Assembly (NCBI GenBank): GCA_965662045.1
Contig: CBFIGE010000004.1
Coordinates: 98,237-162,236 of the forward strand
Length of the DNA stretch: 64,000 bases
Direction of reading: 5' to 3'
DNA from: UBA3478 sp965662045
GTDB taxonomy: Bacteria; Bacteroidota; Bacteroidia; Flavobacteriales; Flavobacteriaceae
The number at the start of each line of letters is the position of its first letter. Positions within the stretch are counted from its first letter, which is position 1. The translations under genes were made by a program, and so were the position numbers. Below the pieces are notes generated by a model. It saw nothing but the letters and a program-made list of their open reading frames with translations, did no database searches and was not told the origin of the DNA. This document shows positions 44,126 to 53,316 of the stretch, piece by piece.

Positions 44126-45250
44126 ATGTCTGGCCTCAGCTATTGGGAAAGAACCTATGGGGACCATTTTTTTGACATCCTTATTGTCGGTGCCGGGATT
44201 GTTGGATTAAACGCTGCCCTATCATGCAGAGAACGATATCCTAGGGCGAGAATTGGCGTTTTAGACAAGGGAATGCTCTCTGTTGGTGCAAGCACCAAAA
44301 ACGCTGGTTTTGCTTGTTTTGGAAGCCCTTCAGAACTCTTAGACGATTTACAAAACCACACTGAAGCTGACGTTACACGGCTAGTTGCTAAACGTTATCA
44401 GGGTATTCAAGCCTTGAGAGCTAAGCTCAGAGATGAGCAGATTGACTTTCAGCTCAACGGCTCATATGAAGTATTTCAAACGAACCAAAAAATCGAATTC
44501 GAAGCCTGTGCAACCCAGTTGGATTATTTAAATCGCTTGCTTTATCCCGTATTTGAACAGGACGTTTTTGAGCTAAAACCGCTGCATTTTGGAATGCAGT
44601 CTGTATTAAGTGAAGGAATTTTTCATCGATTAGAGGGTCAACTCAATCCAGTTAAAATGATGCTAGGGTTGAAGCAATTGGCCATAGCTCAGCAAATCGA
44701 AATAGTTTCGAATTATGAGGTAAAAGCGTTTGATCTTCGAGATGATCAAGTTCAGGTTAAAGGCCCAAAAACACTCAATTGTTCGCAATTACTCATTGCT
44801 ACTAATGGATTTAGTTCGTCTTTGTTAGCAGAGCGTTCAGTCGATATTCTTCCAGCAAGAGCTCAGGTGCTCATAACTAAACCTATCAAAGGCTTGTCTC
44901 TTAAAGGTACTTTTCACTTGGACAAGGGCTATTACTATTTTCGAAATATTGATGACCGTATTCTCTTGGGTGGAGGACGAAATTGTGACTTCGAGGCAGA
45001 GACAACAGATCGCTTGGAACTAAATTCAAAAATTCAAAAGCGCCTTGACGAACTTCTTTCAGAACTCTTCGGTTTATCTGAAGAAAATGTGGAATACCGT
45101 TGGGCCGGAATCATGGGAACCGGTCGCCAAAAAACTCCTATTGTCACTAGCCTCAATAAAAATATACATTACGGTATACGATTAGGGGGAATGGGTGTTG
45201 CTTTAGGAACGGAGCTTGGTGCCGATTTGGCTCAATGCGTCAACCTTTAA
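44126..45250 (+). CDS. FAD-dependent oxidoreductase (DAO family)
   Basis: A 374-residue cytosolic flavoprotein with the dinucleotide motif LIVGAGIVGLNAA at about residues 18-30 and a C-terminal segment GIRLGGMGVALG, typical of the glycine oxidase/D-amino-acid oxidase superfamily. It has an STKNAGFACFGSPSELLDD stretch where the flavin contacts are expected. The substrate is not evident; an amine or amino acid is likely. It begins only 3 bases after accC, so it may be read on the same transcript, and it overlaps the convergent prolyl oligopeptidase by 11 bases. Confidence 0.82.
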   Translation: MSGLSYWERTYGDHFFDILIVGAGIVGLNAALSCRERYPRARIGVLDKGMLSVGASTKNAGFACFGSPSELLDDLQNHTEADVTRLVAKRYQGIQALRAKLRDEQIDFQLNGSYEVFQTNQKIEFEACATQLDYLNRLLYPVFEQDVFELKPLHFGMQSVLSEGIFHRLEGQLNPVKMMLGLKQLAIAQQIEIVSNYEVKAFDLRDDQVQVKGPKTLNCSQLLIATNGFSSSLLAERSVDILPARAQVLITKPIKGLSLKGTFHLDKGYYYFRNIDDRILLGGGRNCDFEAETTDRLELNSKIQKRLDELLSELFGLSEENVEYRWAGIMGTGRQKTPIVTSLNKNIHYGIRLGGMGVALGTELGADLAQCVNL

Positions 45251-47390
45251 TCTTCTTTAAAACCGCTTGGTTTGGAAGTTCCTTATACCCCATATTAAAT
45301 AAGGTAAACCCGTAAATGTCTGAATACTGCTCAATGGATTTGCTTATAGGTGTTCCTGCTCCGTGACCGGCATCTGTTTCAATTCTTATCAATGTTGGAG
45401 CATTGACATCTGTCTGTTTGGCTTGTAATTCTGCAGCAAACTTAAAACTGTGAGCTGGTACAACACGATCGTCGTGATCACCAGTAGTTACAAGAGTTGC
45501 TGGGTAAGATGTTGCAGTATTTACATTGTGTACGGGGGAATAATTTTTAAGGTACTCATACATTTCTGGGCTGTCTTCTGATGTTCCATAATCGTAAGAC
45601 CAACCTGCTCCAGCAGTGAATTTGTGGTATCTCAACATATCTAGTACACCCACTGCAGGAAGCGCAACTTGAAATAAATCAGGCCGCTGTGTCATCGTGG
45701 CTCCTACTAAAAGCCCACCATTAGACCCTCCGCGGATGGCCAGGTATTCTTTTGAGGTAAAATTATTATCGATGAGGTATTCTGCTGCCGAAATGAAATC
45801 ATCAAATACGTTTTGTTTTTTCATTTGAGTCCCGGCAATATGCCAGTTTTTACCATATTCGCCTCCACCCCTTAGATTAGGTACAGCGTAAACTCCTCCT
45901 TGCTCCATCCATACGGCGTTGGTTACGCTAAATGATGGTGTTAGACTGATGTTAAATCCGCCATAGCCATATAAAATTGTCGGGTTTTTGCCATTTCTAT
46001 CAAGGCCTTTTTTATAGGTGATGATCATTGGTACTTTTGTACCATCTTTAGAGTTATAAAAAACTTGTTCTGAAATGTATTGACTCTCATCAAAATCGAT
46101 GTCTGGCGACCAGTATTTCTCACTAACGCCTGTATTTGGATCAAAGGTGTAGGTCGATTGAGGCGTGTAGTAATTTCTAAAGCTGTAATACAAGACCTCA
46201 TCTTTGGATTTACCAGACAAACCACTAAAACTTCCCAAGCCGGGCAGTTCTATTTCTCTAACTAAACTTCCGTTGTAGTTGTATTGATATACCTTAGAAA
46301 TAGCATCGATCATGTACTCTGCAAAGATGAATCCGCCACCTTTTGAAGGACTCAGCACATTTTCGGTTTCAGGAATTACATTGGTCCAGTTTGATGGGCT
46401 AAGATTGGGATATTCCGCCTTTACGATTCTTTTATTGGGGGCTTGATAGTCGGTGACAAAGTAAAAGCTATTTCCTTTTTGATCGAGCATAGAAACATCG
46501 GAATCCTCATTGGCCATAATGGTTTCAATAGGGCTATTGGTCTTGAGGTTTTTAATCATTAATTTATTTCCCGACGTGGTATTAGAGGCCGAAATAATCA
46601 GAAAAGCGCTGTCGTCGGTAACCCTTGCGCCGATGTAGCGATGTTTTTCTGATGCCTTTGCACCGAATAATACCTTATCGCTCTTTTGTTTGTCCTTGAG
46701 CTTGTGGTAATACAATTTGTGTTGGTCGGTTTTGGCGCTCAGCTCACTTCCTTCGGGCTTGTCGTAGCTAGAGTAAAAAACACCCTCATTTTTATACCAG
46801 CTGACCCCAGAAAATTTGATATTGGTTAGAGTATCTCCTATTTGTTTTTTGGAATCGGCATCGATAATAATTACTTTTCTCCAATCACTTCCACCTTCTG
46901 AAATGCTGTAGGCAGCTAGGCTACCGTCTTCAGTAAAACTAAGTCCAGCAAGGGACACTGTACCATTTTCGCTGAATTTGTTGGGGTCTAAGAACACCTC
47001 TTCTTCGTCTGAAGACTCATGTTTACGGTATACTACATATTGGTTTTGTAAGCCGTCGTTTTTGTAGTAGTAGGTATAGTTACCTCTTTCAAATGGAGCA
47101 CCTTGCTTTTCGTAGTTCCAAATAGAGGTGAGTCTGGATTTTAAATCTTCTCGGAATGTAATTTGATTAAGATATCCATAAGTTGTTTTATTCTGTTCAA
47201 TGACCCATGCTTTGGTTTCTTCACTGCGATCGTCTTCGAGCCAACGATACGGATCTTTGACGGTTTGTCCGAAGTATACGTTTACCGTATCTACTTGTTT
47301 AGTAGAGGGGTAGCTTGGAAGATCTTGCGTTGTTTGCGTTGCACAGCCACCTAAAAGCAGCAGTAGCACAGAAAGTTTAGCGTATTTCAT
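45240..47390 (-). CDS. Prolyl oligopeptidase lipoprotein, S9A
   Basis: A 716-residue exported prolyl oligopeptidase. The lipoprotein signal ends LLLLLGGC. The N-terminal segment KDPYRWLEDDRSEETKAWV and the propeller (about 80-430) precede the hydrolase domain. The triad is Ser556 in RGGSNGGLLVGA, Asp640 in TGDHDDRVVP and His676 in DAGHGAGTP, with the family's substrate-binding Arg642. It cuts short peptides after proline in the periplasm. Length and motif spacing are close to those of porcine POP. The asd gene ends 31 bases upstream. Confidence 0.95.
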   Translation of the reverse strand: MKYAKLSVLLLLLGGCATQTTQDLPSYPSTKQVDTVNVYFGQTVKDPYRWLEDDRSEETKAWVIEQNKTTYGYLNQITFREDLKSRLTSIWNYEKQGAPFERGNYTYYYKNDGLQNQYVVYRKHESSDEEEVFLDPNKFSENGTVSLAGLSFTEDGSLAAYSISEGGSDWRKVIIIDADSKKQIGDTLTNIKFSGVSWYKNEGVFYSSYDKPEGSELSAKTDQHKLYYHKLKDKQKSDKVLFGAKASEKHRYIGARVTDDSAFLIISASNTTSGNKLMIKNLKTNSPIETIMANEDSDVSMLDQKGNSFYFVTDYQAPNKRIVKAEYPNLSPSNWTNVIPETENVLSPSKGGGFIFAEYMIDAISKVYQYNYNGSLVREIELPGLGSFSGLSGKSKDEVLYYSFRNYYTPQSTYTFDPNTGVSEKYWSPDIDFDESQYISEQVFYNSKDGTKVPMIITYKKGLDRNGKNPTILYGYGGFNISLTPSFSVTNAVWMEQGGVYAVPNLRGGGEYGKNWHIAGTQMKKQNVFDDFISAAEYLIDNNFTSKEYLAIRGGSNGGLLVGATMTQRPDLFQVALPAVGVLDMLRYHKFTAGAGWSYDYGTSEDSPEMYEYLKNYSPVHNVNTATSYPATLVTTGDHDDRVVPAHSFKFAAELQAKQTDVNAPTLIRIETDAGHGAGTPISKSIEQYSDIYGFTLFNMGYKELPNQAVLKKIKG

Positions 47391-47421
47391 GTTTCAAAAA
47401 ATTGTTGAAATAAGATACAAA

Positions 47422-48414
47422 CTATTTGCAGATCTTTTCTCGAACGAGGTATTCAGCTATTTGAACGGCATTGGTTGCGGCTCCTTTTCTCAAATTATCT
47501 GCAACAATCCACATATTTAGTGTCCTCTCCTGAGATTCATCCCTTCTCAAACGTCCAACAAAAACTTCATCTTTTCGATGCGCAGTAGCAGGCATTGGAT
47601 ATAAATTGTTGCTCGGGTCGTCGACAACCTCAACACCAGGCATATTAGAAAGCAGTTCGCGCACTTCATTTAATTCAAATTCTTGGTCAAAACTAACGTT
47701 GACCGATTCTGAGTGTCCTCCTGCGGTTGGAATTCGAACGGCAGTAGCATTCACGCTGAAACTATTGTCCTCAAGAATTTTTAAAGGCTCGTTTGCCAGT
47801 TTCATTTCTTCTTTTGTAAAACCGTTTTCAAGAAAAACGTCACAGTGAGGAAGTGCATTTCTATGGATAGGATGTGGATATGCTTTTTCGCCTTCTACTC
47901 CGTTCATTTCATCTTCCATTTGTTTAACAGCCTTTACTCCTGTTCCTGTCACCGATTGATAGGTAGAAATTACTACGCGTTTCATTTGGTAGGCTTTGTG
48001 CAACGGATATAAAGCCATTACAAGTTGAATGGTTGAACAGTTGGGGTTGGCAATGATGTAATCGTCTGCTGTTAAAGACGAGGCATTGATTTCTGGAACG
48101 ATGAGTTTATGATCAGGATGCATTCTCCATGCAGAAGAATTATCGATTACGCGAGTGCCTACAGCAGCAAATTTAGGTGCCCACTCTAAAGAGGTGTCTC
48201 CACCTGCTGAAAAAATAGCAATTTCTGGCTGTTGCTGTATGGCATCTTCCATGCTGATAATTGAAATTTCTTTTCCTTGAAAGGAAATTTTTTTGCCTAC
48301 CGAGCGCTCAGAGGCTACAGGCAGTAATTCGTCAATTTTAAAATTCCGTTTCTTAAGTACCTCGAGCATTACTTGACCTACCATACCAGTAACACCCACA
48401 ACTGCTAATTTCAT
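47422..48414 (-). CDS. asd: Aspartate-semialdehyde dehydrogenase
   Basis: A 330-residue NADP enzyme that makes aspartate semialdehyde for lysine, threonine and methionine synthesis and diaminopimelate. The N-terminus KLAVVGVTGMVGQVMLEVL is the Rossmann fold, the active Cys is in NPNCSTIQLVMAL, and TAGGHSESVNVSF carries the catalytic His. It has its own strong promoter upstream. Confidence 0.96.
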   Translation of the reverse strand: MKLAVVGVTGMVGQVMLEVLKKRNFKIDELLPVASERSVGKKISFQGKEISIISMEDAIQQQPEIAIFSAGGDTSLEWAPKFAAVGTRVIDNSSAWRMHPDHKLIVPEINASSLTADDYIIANPNCSTIQLVMALYPLHKAYQMKRVVISTYQSVTGTGVKAVKQMEDEMNGVEGEKAYPHPIHRNALPHCDVFLENGFTKEEMKLANEPLKILEDNSFSVNATAVRIPTAGGHSESVNVSFDQEFELNEVRELLSNMPGVEVVDDPSNNLYPMPATAHRKDEVFVGRLRRDESQERTLNMWIVADNLRKGAATNAVQIAEYLVREKICK

Positions 48415-48430
48415 TTTCTAAAAATTTTGG

Positions 48431-48459
48431 CAAATATAACGAAGGAGAACTTCTTCAAA
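48431..48459 (-). promoter_or_regulatory. Promoter of asd
   Basis: On the minus strand TTTG (48459-48456), a 17-base spacer and TATATTTG (48438-48431) match the Bacteroidota consensus exactly. The -33 box lies inside the T-rich tail of the alr terminator. The asd ATG is at 48414. Confidence 0.75.
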
Positions 48460-48490
48460 AAATACATATTGTTAGTTTTCTAACAATATG
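48455..48490 (-). terminator. Intrinsic terminator of alr
   Basis: CATATTGTTAG and CTAACAATATG form a perfect 11-base stem (48490-48480 with 48475-48465 on the minus strand) around a 4-base loop AAAA, then TATTTTTTGA. The stem overlaps the last codons and stop of alr. It stops transcription before asd. Confidence 0.8.
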
Positions 48491-49578
48491 AACTCTCGCT
48501 CTACCCTTGAGCCAATGGCACAGAGCAGCTCATACGAAATAGTCCCAATAGATTTAGCGCTTAGGTCTGCGTTGTGCTGTAAGTTAAAAATGCTGATCCA
48601 CTCTCCAGCTTTAATTTGGGTATCGGAAACATCGACCATAAACATATCCATACAAATGTTTCCTAAAATGGGTAATGGGGTATTCTCAAAAAAGATTTGA
48701 TTTTGTTTTTGCCCAAATTTTCTGTCGATTCCATCAGCGTGTCCAATGGCTACGGTGGCTACGGTCATATCTTGATCTGCTTGAAATCCGAAGTTATAAC
48801 CAACGTATTCTCCTTTCGATATTTTAAAGATTTGAGTCACTTTAGCCTTGAGGGTTGCTACTACTTTTAAATGCGGATCTATGTGTTCCAAATTCGAGTA
48901 GCCGTGAAGGGCAATACCCGACCGCACCATATCGAATTGTTTGTGAGCTAAACTGAATATTCCAGAACTATTGAGTAAATGCTTTTTAAAGGCTTGGTTT
49001 AATTCAGTTTCAATACTGTTACATACCTTTTCAAATTCTAAGGCCTGATCTTCGCTAAAAGACAACTGAATTAAATCGTCTGATGCAGCTAGATGTGACA
49101 TAAGCCAAGTTAGTCGAAGCTTGTTTTGATTTTGGAGTTGGGCAATGACCTCAGGAATATCTTCTTTTCTAATGCCTAATCGGTTAAGACCGGTGTTGAT
49201 GTTGAGATGGATGTTTAAATGCGCTTTATCTGATTCTATCAAGTAATCTTTATAACAATTTAATTGTTCTAGACTGTAAATGGCGGCTTCTAGATCATAA
49301 GCAACCAGGGTTTCAATGTCCTCTTCTTGAGGGTGAAAAACTAGAATTGGGATTTTGATGCCAGCCTCTCTAAGATTAACAGCCTCTTGACAATAAGCAA
49401 CAGCTAAGTAATCTGTGCCAAGCTGCTCAAGGGTTAGACTCCACATAACCGCATCATTACCATAGGCATTGGCTTTGACAATGGCCATAAATTTGGTCGT
49501 AGAACGCAATTGACTTTTTAAATGTGAAAAGTTGTGAGCTAGGGCATTGAGATCAATTTGAAGCTTGGCTTGACTCAT
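48472..49578 (-). CDS. alr: Alanine racemase
   Basis: A 368-residue PLP enzyme that makes D-alanine for peptidoglycan. The PLP lysine is Lys35 in AIVKANAYG. The RSGIALHGY region and the C-terminal ICMDMFMVDVS segment, with its usual Cys, are present. I use ATG 49578 because MSQAKLQIDLNAL is a typical N-terminus; ATG 49599 is possible. It is a stand-alone racemase, not a MurF fusion as is common in Bacteroidota. It overlaps tdk by 26 bases, indicating coupling. Confidence 0.95.
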   Translation of the reverse strand: MSQAKLQIDLNALAHNFSHLKSQLRSTTKFMAIVKANAYGNDAVMWSLTLEQLGTDYLAVAYCQEAVNLREAGIKIPILVFHPQEEDIETLVAYDLEAAIYSLEQLNCYKDYLIESDKAHLNIHLNINTGLNRLGIRKEDIPEVIAQLQNQNKLRLTWLMSHLAASDDLIQLSFSEDQALEFEKVCNSIETELNQAFKKHLLNSSGIFSLAHKQFDMVRSGIALHGYSNLEHIDPHLKVVATLKAKVTQIFKISKGEYVGYNFGFQADQDMTVATVAIGHADGIDRKFGQKQNQIFFENTPLPILGNICMDMFMVDVSDTQIKAGEWISIFNLQHNADLSAKSIGTISYELLCAIGSRVEREFILLEN

Positions 49579-50173
49579 TGGTTTCCACAGTTTTGGCATC
49601 GTTCATGGCTTTGTAAAAGGCCGAACGACTAAGGGGTTCATACTCTTGCGTTTCACCTAGCATGACGATTTGGTCCTCATTGGATTTGCGATAACTAAAA
49701 TTCGCTAGATTACCAGTTCTGGTGCATACCGCATGCACTTTAGTTACATATTCGGCGGTGGCCATGAGCGCAGGCATGGGACCGAAAGGATTTCCTTTAA
49801 AATCCATGTCTAGTCCTGCTACAATCACTCTCTTTCCTCTATTGGCAAGGTCATTACAAACATTGACGATTTCATGGTCGAAAAATTGAGCTTCATCAAT
49901 TCCAACTACATCACATCGATCAGCGAGAAGTCTGATATTAGCTGCTGCTGGAACAGAGGTCGATCTAATGTGATTGGCATCGTGAGAAACCACGTGCTCC
50001 TCGTCATATCGCACGTCTAGAATGGGCTTGAATATTTCTATATTTTGTTTTGCAAACTGTGCTCTTTTAAGTCTTCTTATGAGTTCTTCTGTTTTTCCTG
50101 AGAACATCGAACCGGTGATGACTTCTATCCATCCGGAGTCTTGTTGAGGGTTGAGATGATGCTCTAAAAACAT
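49553..50173 (-). CDS. tdk: Thymidine kinase
   Basis: A 206-residue type II thymidine kinase for thymidine salvage. The start at 50173 gives MFLEHHLN, as in homologues; the longer frame to 50239 lacks support. The P-loop is GSMFSGKT (21-28), the DEAQFF motif provides the Mg-linked acidic residues, and a zinc region is partly visible (HAVCTRTGNLANFSYR), though it lacks some of the usual cysteines. It is the first gene of tdk-alr. Confidence 0.93.
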   Translation of the reverse strand: MFLEHHLNPQQDSGWIEVITGSMFSGKTEELIRRLKRAQFAKQNIEIFKPILDVRYDEEHVVSHDANHIRSTSVPAAANIRLLADRCDVVGIDEAQFFDHEIVNVCNDLANRGKRVIVAGLDMDFKGNPFGPMPALMATAEYVTKVHAVCTRTGNLANFSYRKSNEDQIVMLGETQEYEPLSRSAFYKAMNDAKTVETNESSQASN

Positions 50174-50269
50174 GGCAGATTTTTGTTGAAATTCAAATGT
50201 ACTAAGAATTGAATTGTATTTATGATGTTTAAGGGGCATTCCATTCGTATCTTTAAAAGAAAAATCAAA

Positions 50270-50449
50270 ATGAGAAAGGAATTAATCAAACGAGTTTTTG
50301 GGATTGATTTGGCCCATCGTTTTGAGAAAGTTGCAAAAAACGTCCTCAAAGCAGGAAAAAACATCCCTGAAATTAACCCCAACAAAGAGCGTATTTTTAC
50401 ACCTGGCATGGACACCATTAAAAATATGGTGGCTGAGATGGAAGCGTAA
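50270..50449 (+). CDS. Small hypothetical protein
   Basis: A 59-residue basic protein beginning MRKELIKRVFGIDLAHRFEK, with a helical N-terminal half and an unstructured middle (NIPEINPNKERIFTPG). No family is recognised. It lies between the divergent tdk start and the rsmI promoter. An open frame extends to 50222, but that region lies upstream of tdk. A frame on the opposite strand covers the same place and has weaker codon character. The call is uncertain. Confidence 0.4.
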   Translation: MRKELIKRVFGIDLAHRFEKVAKNVLKAGKNIPEINPNKERIFTPGMDTIKNMVAEMEA

Positions 50450-50453
50450 ACCT

Positions 50454-50461
50454 TAACTTTG
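50454..50461 (+). promoter_or_regulatory. -7 element of rsmI
   Basis: TAACTTTG is an exact TAnnTTTG match, 22 bases before the rsmI ATG at 50484. No good -33 box is present. Confidence 0.45.
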
Positions 50462-50483
50462 GGGCACTAAATCGGATCAGTTG

Positions 50484-51158
50484 ATGAAGGGTAAATTATA
50501 TGTTGTTCCTACGCCCATAGGAAATTTAGAAGACATCACCTTGAGAGCCATACGCATTCTCTCTGAAGTAGATTTGATTTTAGCAGAAGATACTCGGGTC
50601 AGCCGTAAGCTATTGAGTCATTACAAAATTGACACAGCCCTAGAGAGTCATCACCAAAATAACGAACACGTCACCGTTTCTAAACAAATTGAGAAGATGA
50701 AGCAAGGGCTATCGCTAGCTCTTATATCTGATGCGGGTACGCCTGCCATTTCAGATCCAGGATTTTTGTTGGTACGAGAAACGGTCAAAGCAGGAATTGA
50801 AGTCGACTGTTTGCCAGGACCTACAGCTTTAATTGTGGCTTTAGTGAACTCTGGAATTCCAACAGAGCGATTTGTTTTCGAGGGCTTTTTACCCCCCAAA
50901 AAAGGAAGACAAAAAAAACTACAACAAATTAGCGATGAAGAGCGAACAATCGTTTTTTATGAATCTCCTCATAAATTGAATAAAACCTTGGCGCAATTAG
51001 CCGAGCTTATTGAAGAACAGAGAATGATTGCTGTATGTCGAGAGATGACCAAAAAATTTGAAGAAACGATTAGGGGAACGCTGAAAGAAGTCCAACAACA
51101 TTTTGAGGAAAACAGCCCTAAAGGAGAATTTGTCATCGTACTTTCGGGAAAGAAATAA
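50484..51158 (+). CDS. rsmI: 16S rRNA (cytidine1402-2'-O)-methyltransferase
   Basis: A 224-residue tetrapyrrole-methylase-fold enzyme that methylates C1402 of 16S rRNA. The start YVVPTPIGNLEDITLRAI, the AEDTRVSRKLL motif, SDAGTPAISDPG and LPGPTALIVALVNSG are signatures. The frame can be extended by a TTG at 50481, but ATG 50484 is better. The OsmC-like gene follows 26 bases after the stop. Confidence 0.95.
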   Translation: MKGKLYVVPTPIGNLEDITLRAIRILSEVDLILAEDTRVSRKLLSHYKIDTALESHHQNNEHVTVSKQIEKMKQGLSLALISDAGTPAISDPGFLLVRETVKAGIEVDCLPGPTALIVALVNSGIPTERFVFEGFLPPKKGRQKKLQQISDEERTIVFYESPHKLNKTLAQLAELIEEQRMIAVCREMTKKFEETIRGTLKEVQQHFEENSPKGEFVIVLSGKK

Positions 51159-51184
51159 ATTAACTTAGAACTAAAATAAAATCT

Positions 51185-51607
51185 ATGTCAACAAAAGTCA
51201 CCACAGTTTGGAAAGAGGGAATGTTATTTGAATCTGTTAACCCTACTGGAGACTCGCTTTACATTAATGATGGAACCCAAATGAGTGATAAGGACGTGTA
51301 CTCTCCTAAAGCTTTAATGCTCTCTTCACTAGCCGGTTGTTCAGGTCTAGATGTGGTTTCTCTTTTTAAAAAAATGAAATTAGAAGTCGGAGAATTTAGA
51401 ATCGACATCAAGTCTGAGCTTACAGAAGAACATCCTAGATTTTACGACAAAACAAGAGTGGAGTATCATTTTCACGGGTCGAATTTGCATGAAGAAAAAC
51501 TTCAGAAATGTGTAAACCTTTCTGTAGAGCGTTATTGCGGTGTTATGGAAATGTTTCGTCGTTTCTCTGAGATGGAAATCGTTACTGTTTTTCATCATTC
51601 AAATTAA
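51185..51607 (+). CDS. OsmC-like protein
   Basis: A 140-residue protein of the OsmC/Ohr family, which reduces organic or inorganic peroxides using two cysteines. Cys44 or so lies in LSSLAGCSGLDVVSLFKKM and a second in SVERYCGVMEMF, the two usual positions. The cytosolic location is inferred from the absence of a signal. recJ follows 5 bases later. Confidence 0.88.
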   Translation: MSTKVTTVWKEGMLFESVNPTGDSLYINDGTQMSDKDVYSPKALMLSSLAGCSGLDVVSLFKKMKLEVGEFRIDIKSELTEEHPRFYDKTRVEYHFHGSNLHEEKLQKCVNLSVERYCGVMEMFRRFSEMEIVTVFHHSN

Positions 51608-51612
51608 AATGA

Positions 51613-53316
51613 ATGAGATGGACGCTTGACTGCACAACTGCTCAAGATGAGCTCGAACAATTACACCTATCTCTAAATCGAGACCCTGAAAGACCGGTAG
51701 ACCTTTTGGTGTCTCAATTGCTTTTAAATCGAGGGATAAAGTCTTGGGAAGAAGCCAAAACCTTCTTTAGGCCCGAACTCGAGAATTTACACGACCCTTT
51801 TTTAATGAAAGGGATGCACAGTGCCGTAGACCGGATTATACAAGCTATTGAGAAAGAGCAGCGTATTTTAATTTACGGTGATTACGATGTTGATGGAACA
51901 ACTGCGGTTAGCCTTGTTTACGAATTTTTAAGTCAGTATAGTATCCAATTGATGTATTACATTCCCGATCGTTATACTGAGGGTTATGGTATATCTACGA
52001 AAGGAATTGAATTTGCAAAGGATCACGAAATAAACCTGATTATTGCTCTTGATTGTGGCATCAAGGATTATGAGGCAATTTCCTTGGCGAACTCCTTTAG
52101 CATTGAAACCGTGGTGTGCGATCATCACCAGCCTTCTACAAAACTTCCAGAAGCATTTGCAATTCTAAACCCAAAACAAAAAGATTGTGATTATCCGTAT
52201 AAGGAACTTTGTGGTTGTGGCGTTGGATTTAAACTGATTCAAGCCCTCTCATTAAAATGGGGTCTTTCAATTGAAAAACTTCGCTACTATTTGGATTTTG
52301 TGGCTTTAGCCATAGGTGCTGATATGGTTCCTTTAGATGGGGAAAACCGAATTTTGTCCTATTGGGGAATGCTTGAAATACAAAAAGGAGAACGCATTGC
52401 ATTTAGAACGCTTCTCGGAAAGACAAAAGAGTTTGATGAGCTCTCCTTAACAGATTTGAACTTTTCTTTAGCGCCAAAAATTAATGCAGCGGGTAGAATG
52501 AAACACGCCGAACAGGCAGTTTCTTTAATGCTGGTCAATAATGAAGAACAGGCTGTTGACCTGGCCGACCAAATAAAAAAGTACAACTTAGAGCGCAGGA
52601 CTTTAGATCAGGCGATTACCAAACAAGCCCTGAGACAAATTATCGAAAGTGGTGCTGAAGAACAGGCTACAACAGTGGTATACAACCCCAATTGGCACAA
52701 AGGTGTTGTTGGCATTGTAGCTTCAAAGTTGATAGAGGAGTTTTATAGACCTACCATAGTGCTGACAAAAGCATTAGAAGGAGAATTAGTGGGATCGGCG
52801 CGTTCAGTGAAAGGATATAACCTGTATGCCGCCATTGATGTATGTTCAGATTCTTTACTTCAATTTGGCGGACATGAGTTTGCAGCAGGATTACGTTTAA
52901 AAGAAGAAAACCTAATCGAGTTTAAGGATGCCTTTGAGGCCCATGTTGCTCAAACCATACATATAGATCAACAAGAAGCCGAATTAATATACGAAGCCGA
53001 ATTGGACATAAGTGAAATCCAGCCTAAATTATTGCGAATCCTTAATCGTTATCGCCCCTATGGGCCCAATAATCCGCAACCTCTTTTCATAAGTAAAGGC
53101 ATAAAAGTACAAGGCCCAATTCGAAGTATAGGTAAAGATCAAACCCATTTAAAATTTAATCTAGCCCATTGTGAAGCCATCGGTTTTGGAATGGCTGATA
53201 AAAAAGAGTTTTTAAACGGGACTGTTGATTTGGCCTATCACATCGAGGAAAACAATTATCGCAATCAGAGAAAATTACAGATGAGACTTGTCGACATCAA
53301 ACCTTCAATGCACTAA
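51613..53316 (+). CDS. recJ: Single-stranded-DNA-specific exonuclease RecJ
   Basis: A 567-residue 5'-3' exonuclease of the DHH family, acting in recombination and mismatch repair. The metal motifs are DYDVDG (Asp90-Gly95), ALDCGIKDYE, and DHH (Asp170-His172), followed by the GVGFK motif and the DHHA1 domain with GGHEFAAGL, then an OB domain. The length is typical. It overlaps the convergent lpxH by 4 bases. Confidence 0.95.
   Translation: MRWTLDCTTAQDELEQLHLSLNRDPERPVDLLVSQLLLNRGIKSWEEAKTFFRPELENLHDPFLMKGMHSAVDRIIQAIEKEQRILIYGDYDVDGTTAVSLVYEFLSQYSIQLMYYIPDRYTEGYGISTKGIEFAKDHEINLIIALDCGIKDYEAISLANSFSIETVVCDHHQPSTKLPEAFAILNPKQKDCDYPYKELCGCGVGFKLIQALSLKWGLSIEKLRYYLDFVALAIGADMVPLDGENRILSYWGMLEIQKGERIAFRTLLGKTKEFDELSLTDLNFSLAPKINAAGRMKHAEQAVSLMLVNNEEQAVDLADQIKKYNLERRTLDQAITKQALRQIIESGAEEQATTVVYNPNWHKGVVGIVASKLIEEFYRPTIVLTKALEGELVGSARSVKGYNLYAAIDVCSDSLLQFGGHEFAAGLRLKEENLIEFKDAFEAHVAQTIHIDQQEAELIYEAELDISEIQPKLLRILNRYRPYGPNNPQPLFISKGIKVQGPIRSIGKDQTHLKFNLAHCEAIGFGMADKKEFLNGTVDLAYHIEENNYRNQRKLQMRLVDIKPSMH

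Noticed and set aside
50164..50418. 84-residue frame on the minus strand upstream of tdk
   Set aside because: It overlaps the tdk start and the opposite small frame and has no recognisable domain or upstream signal.
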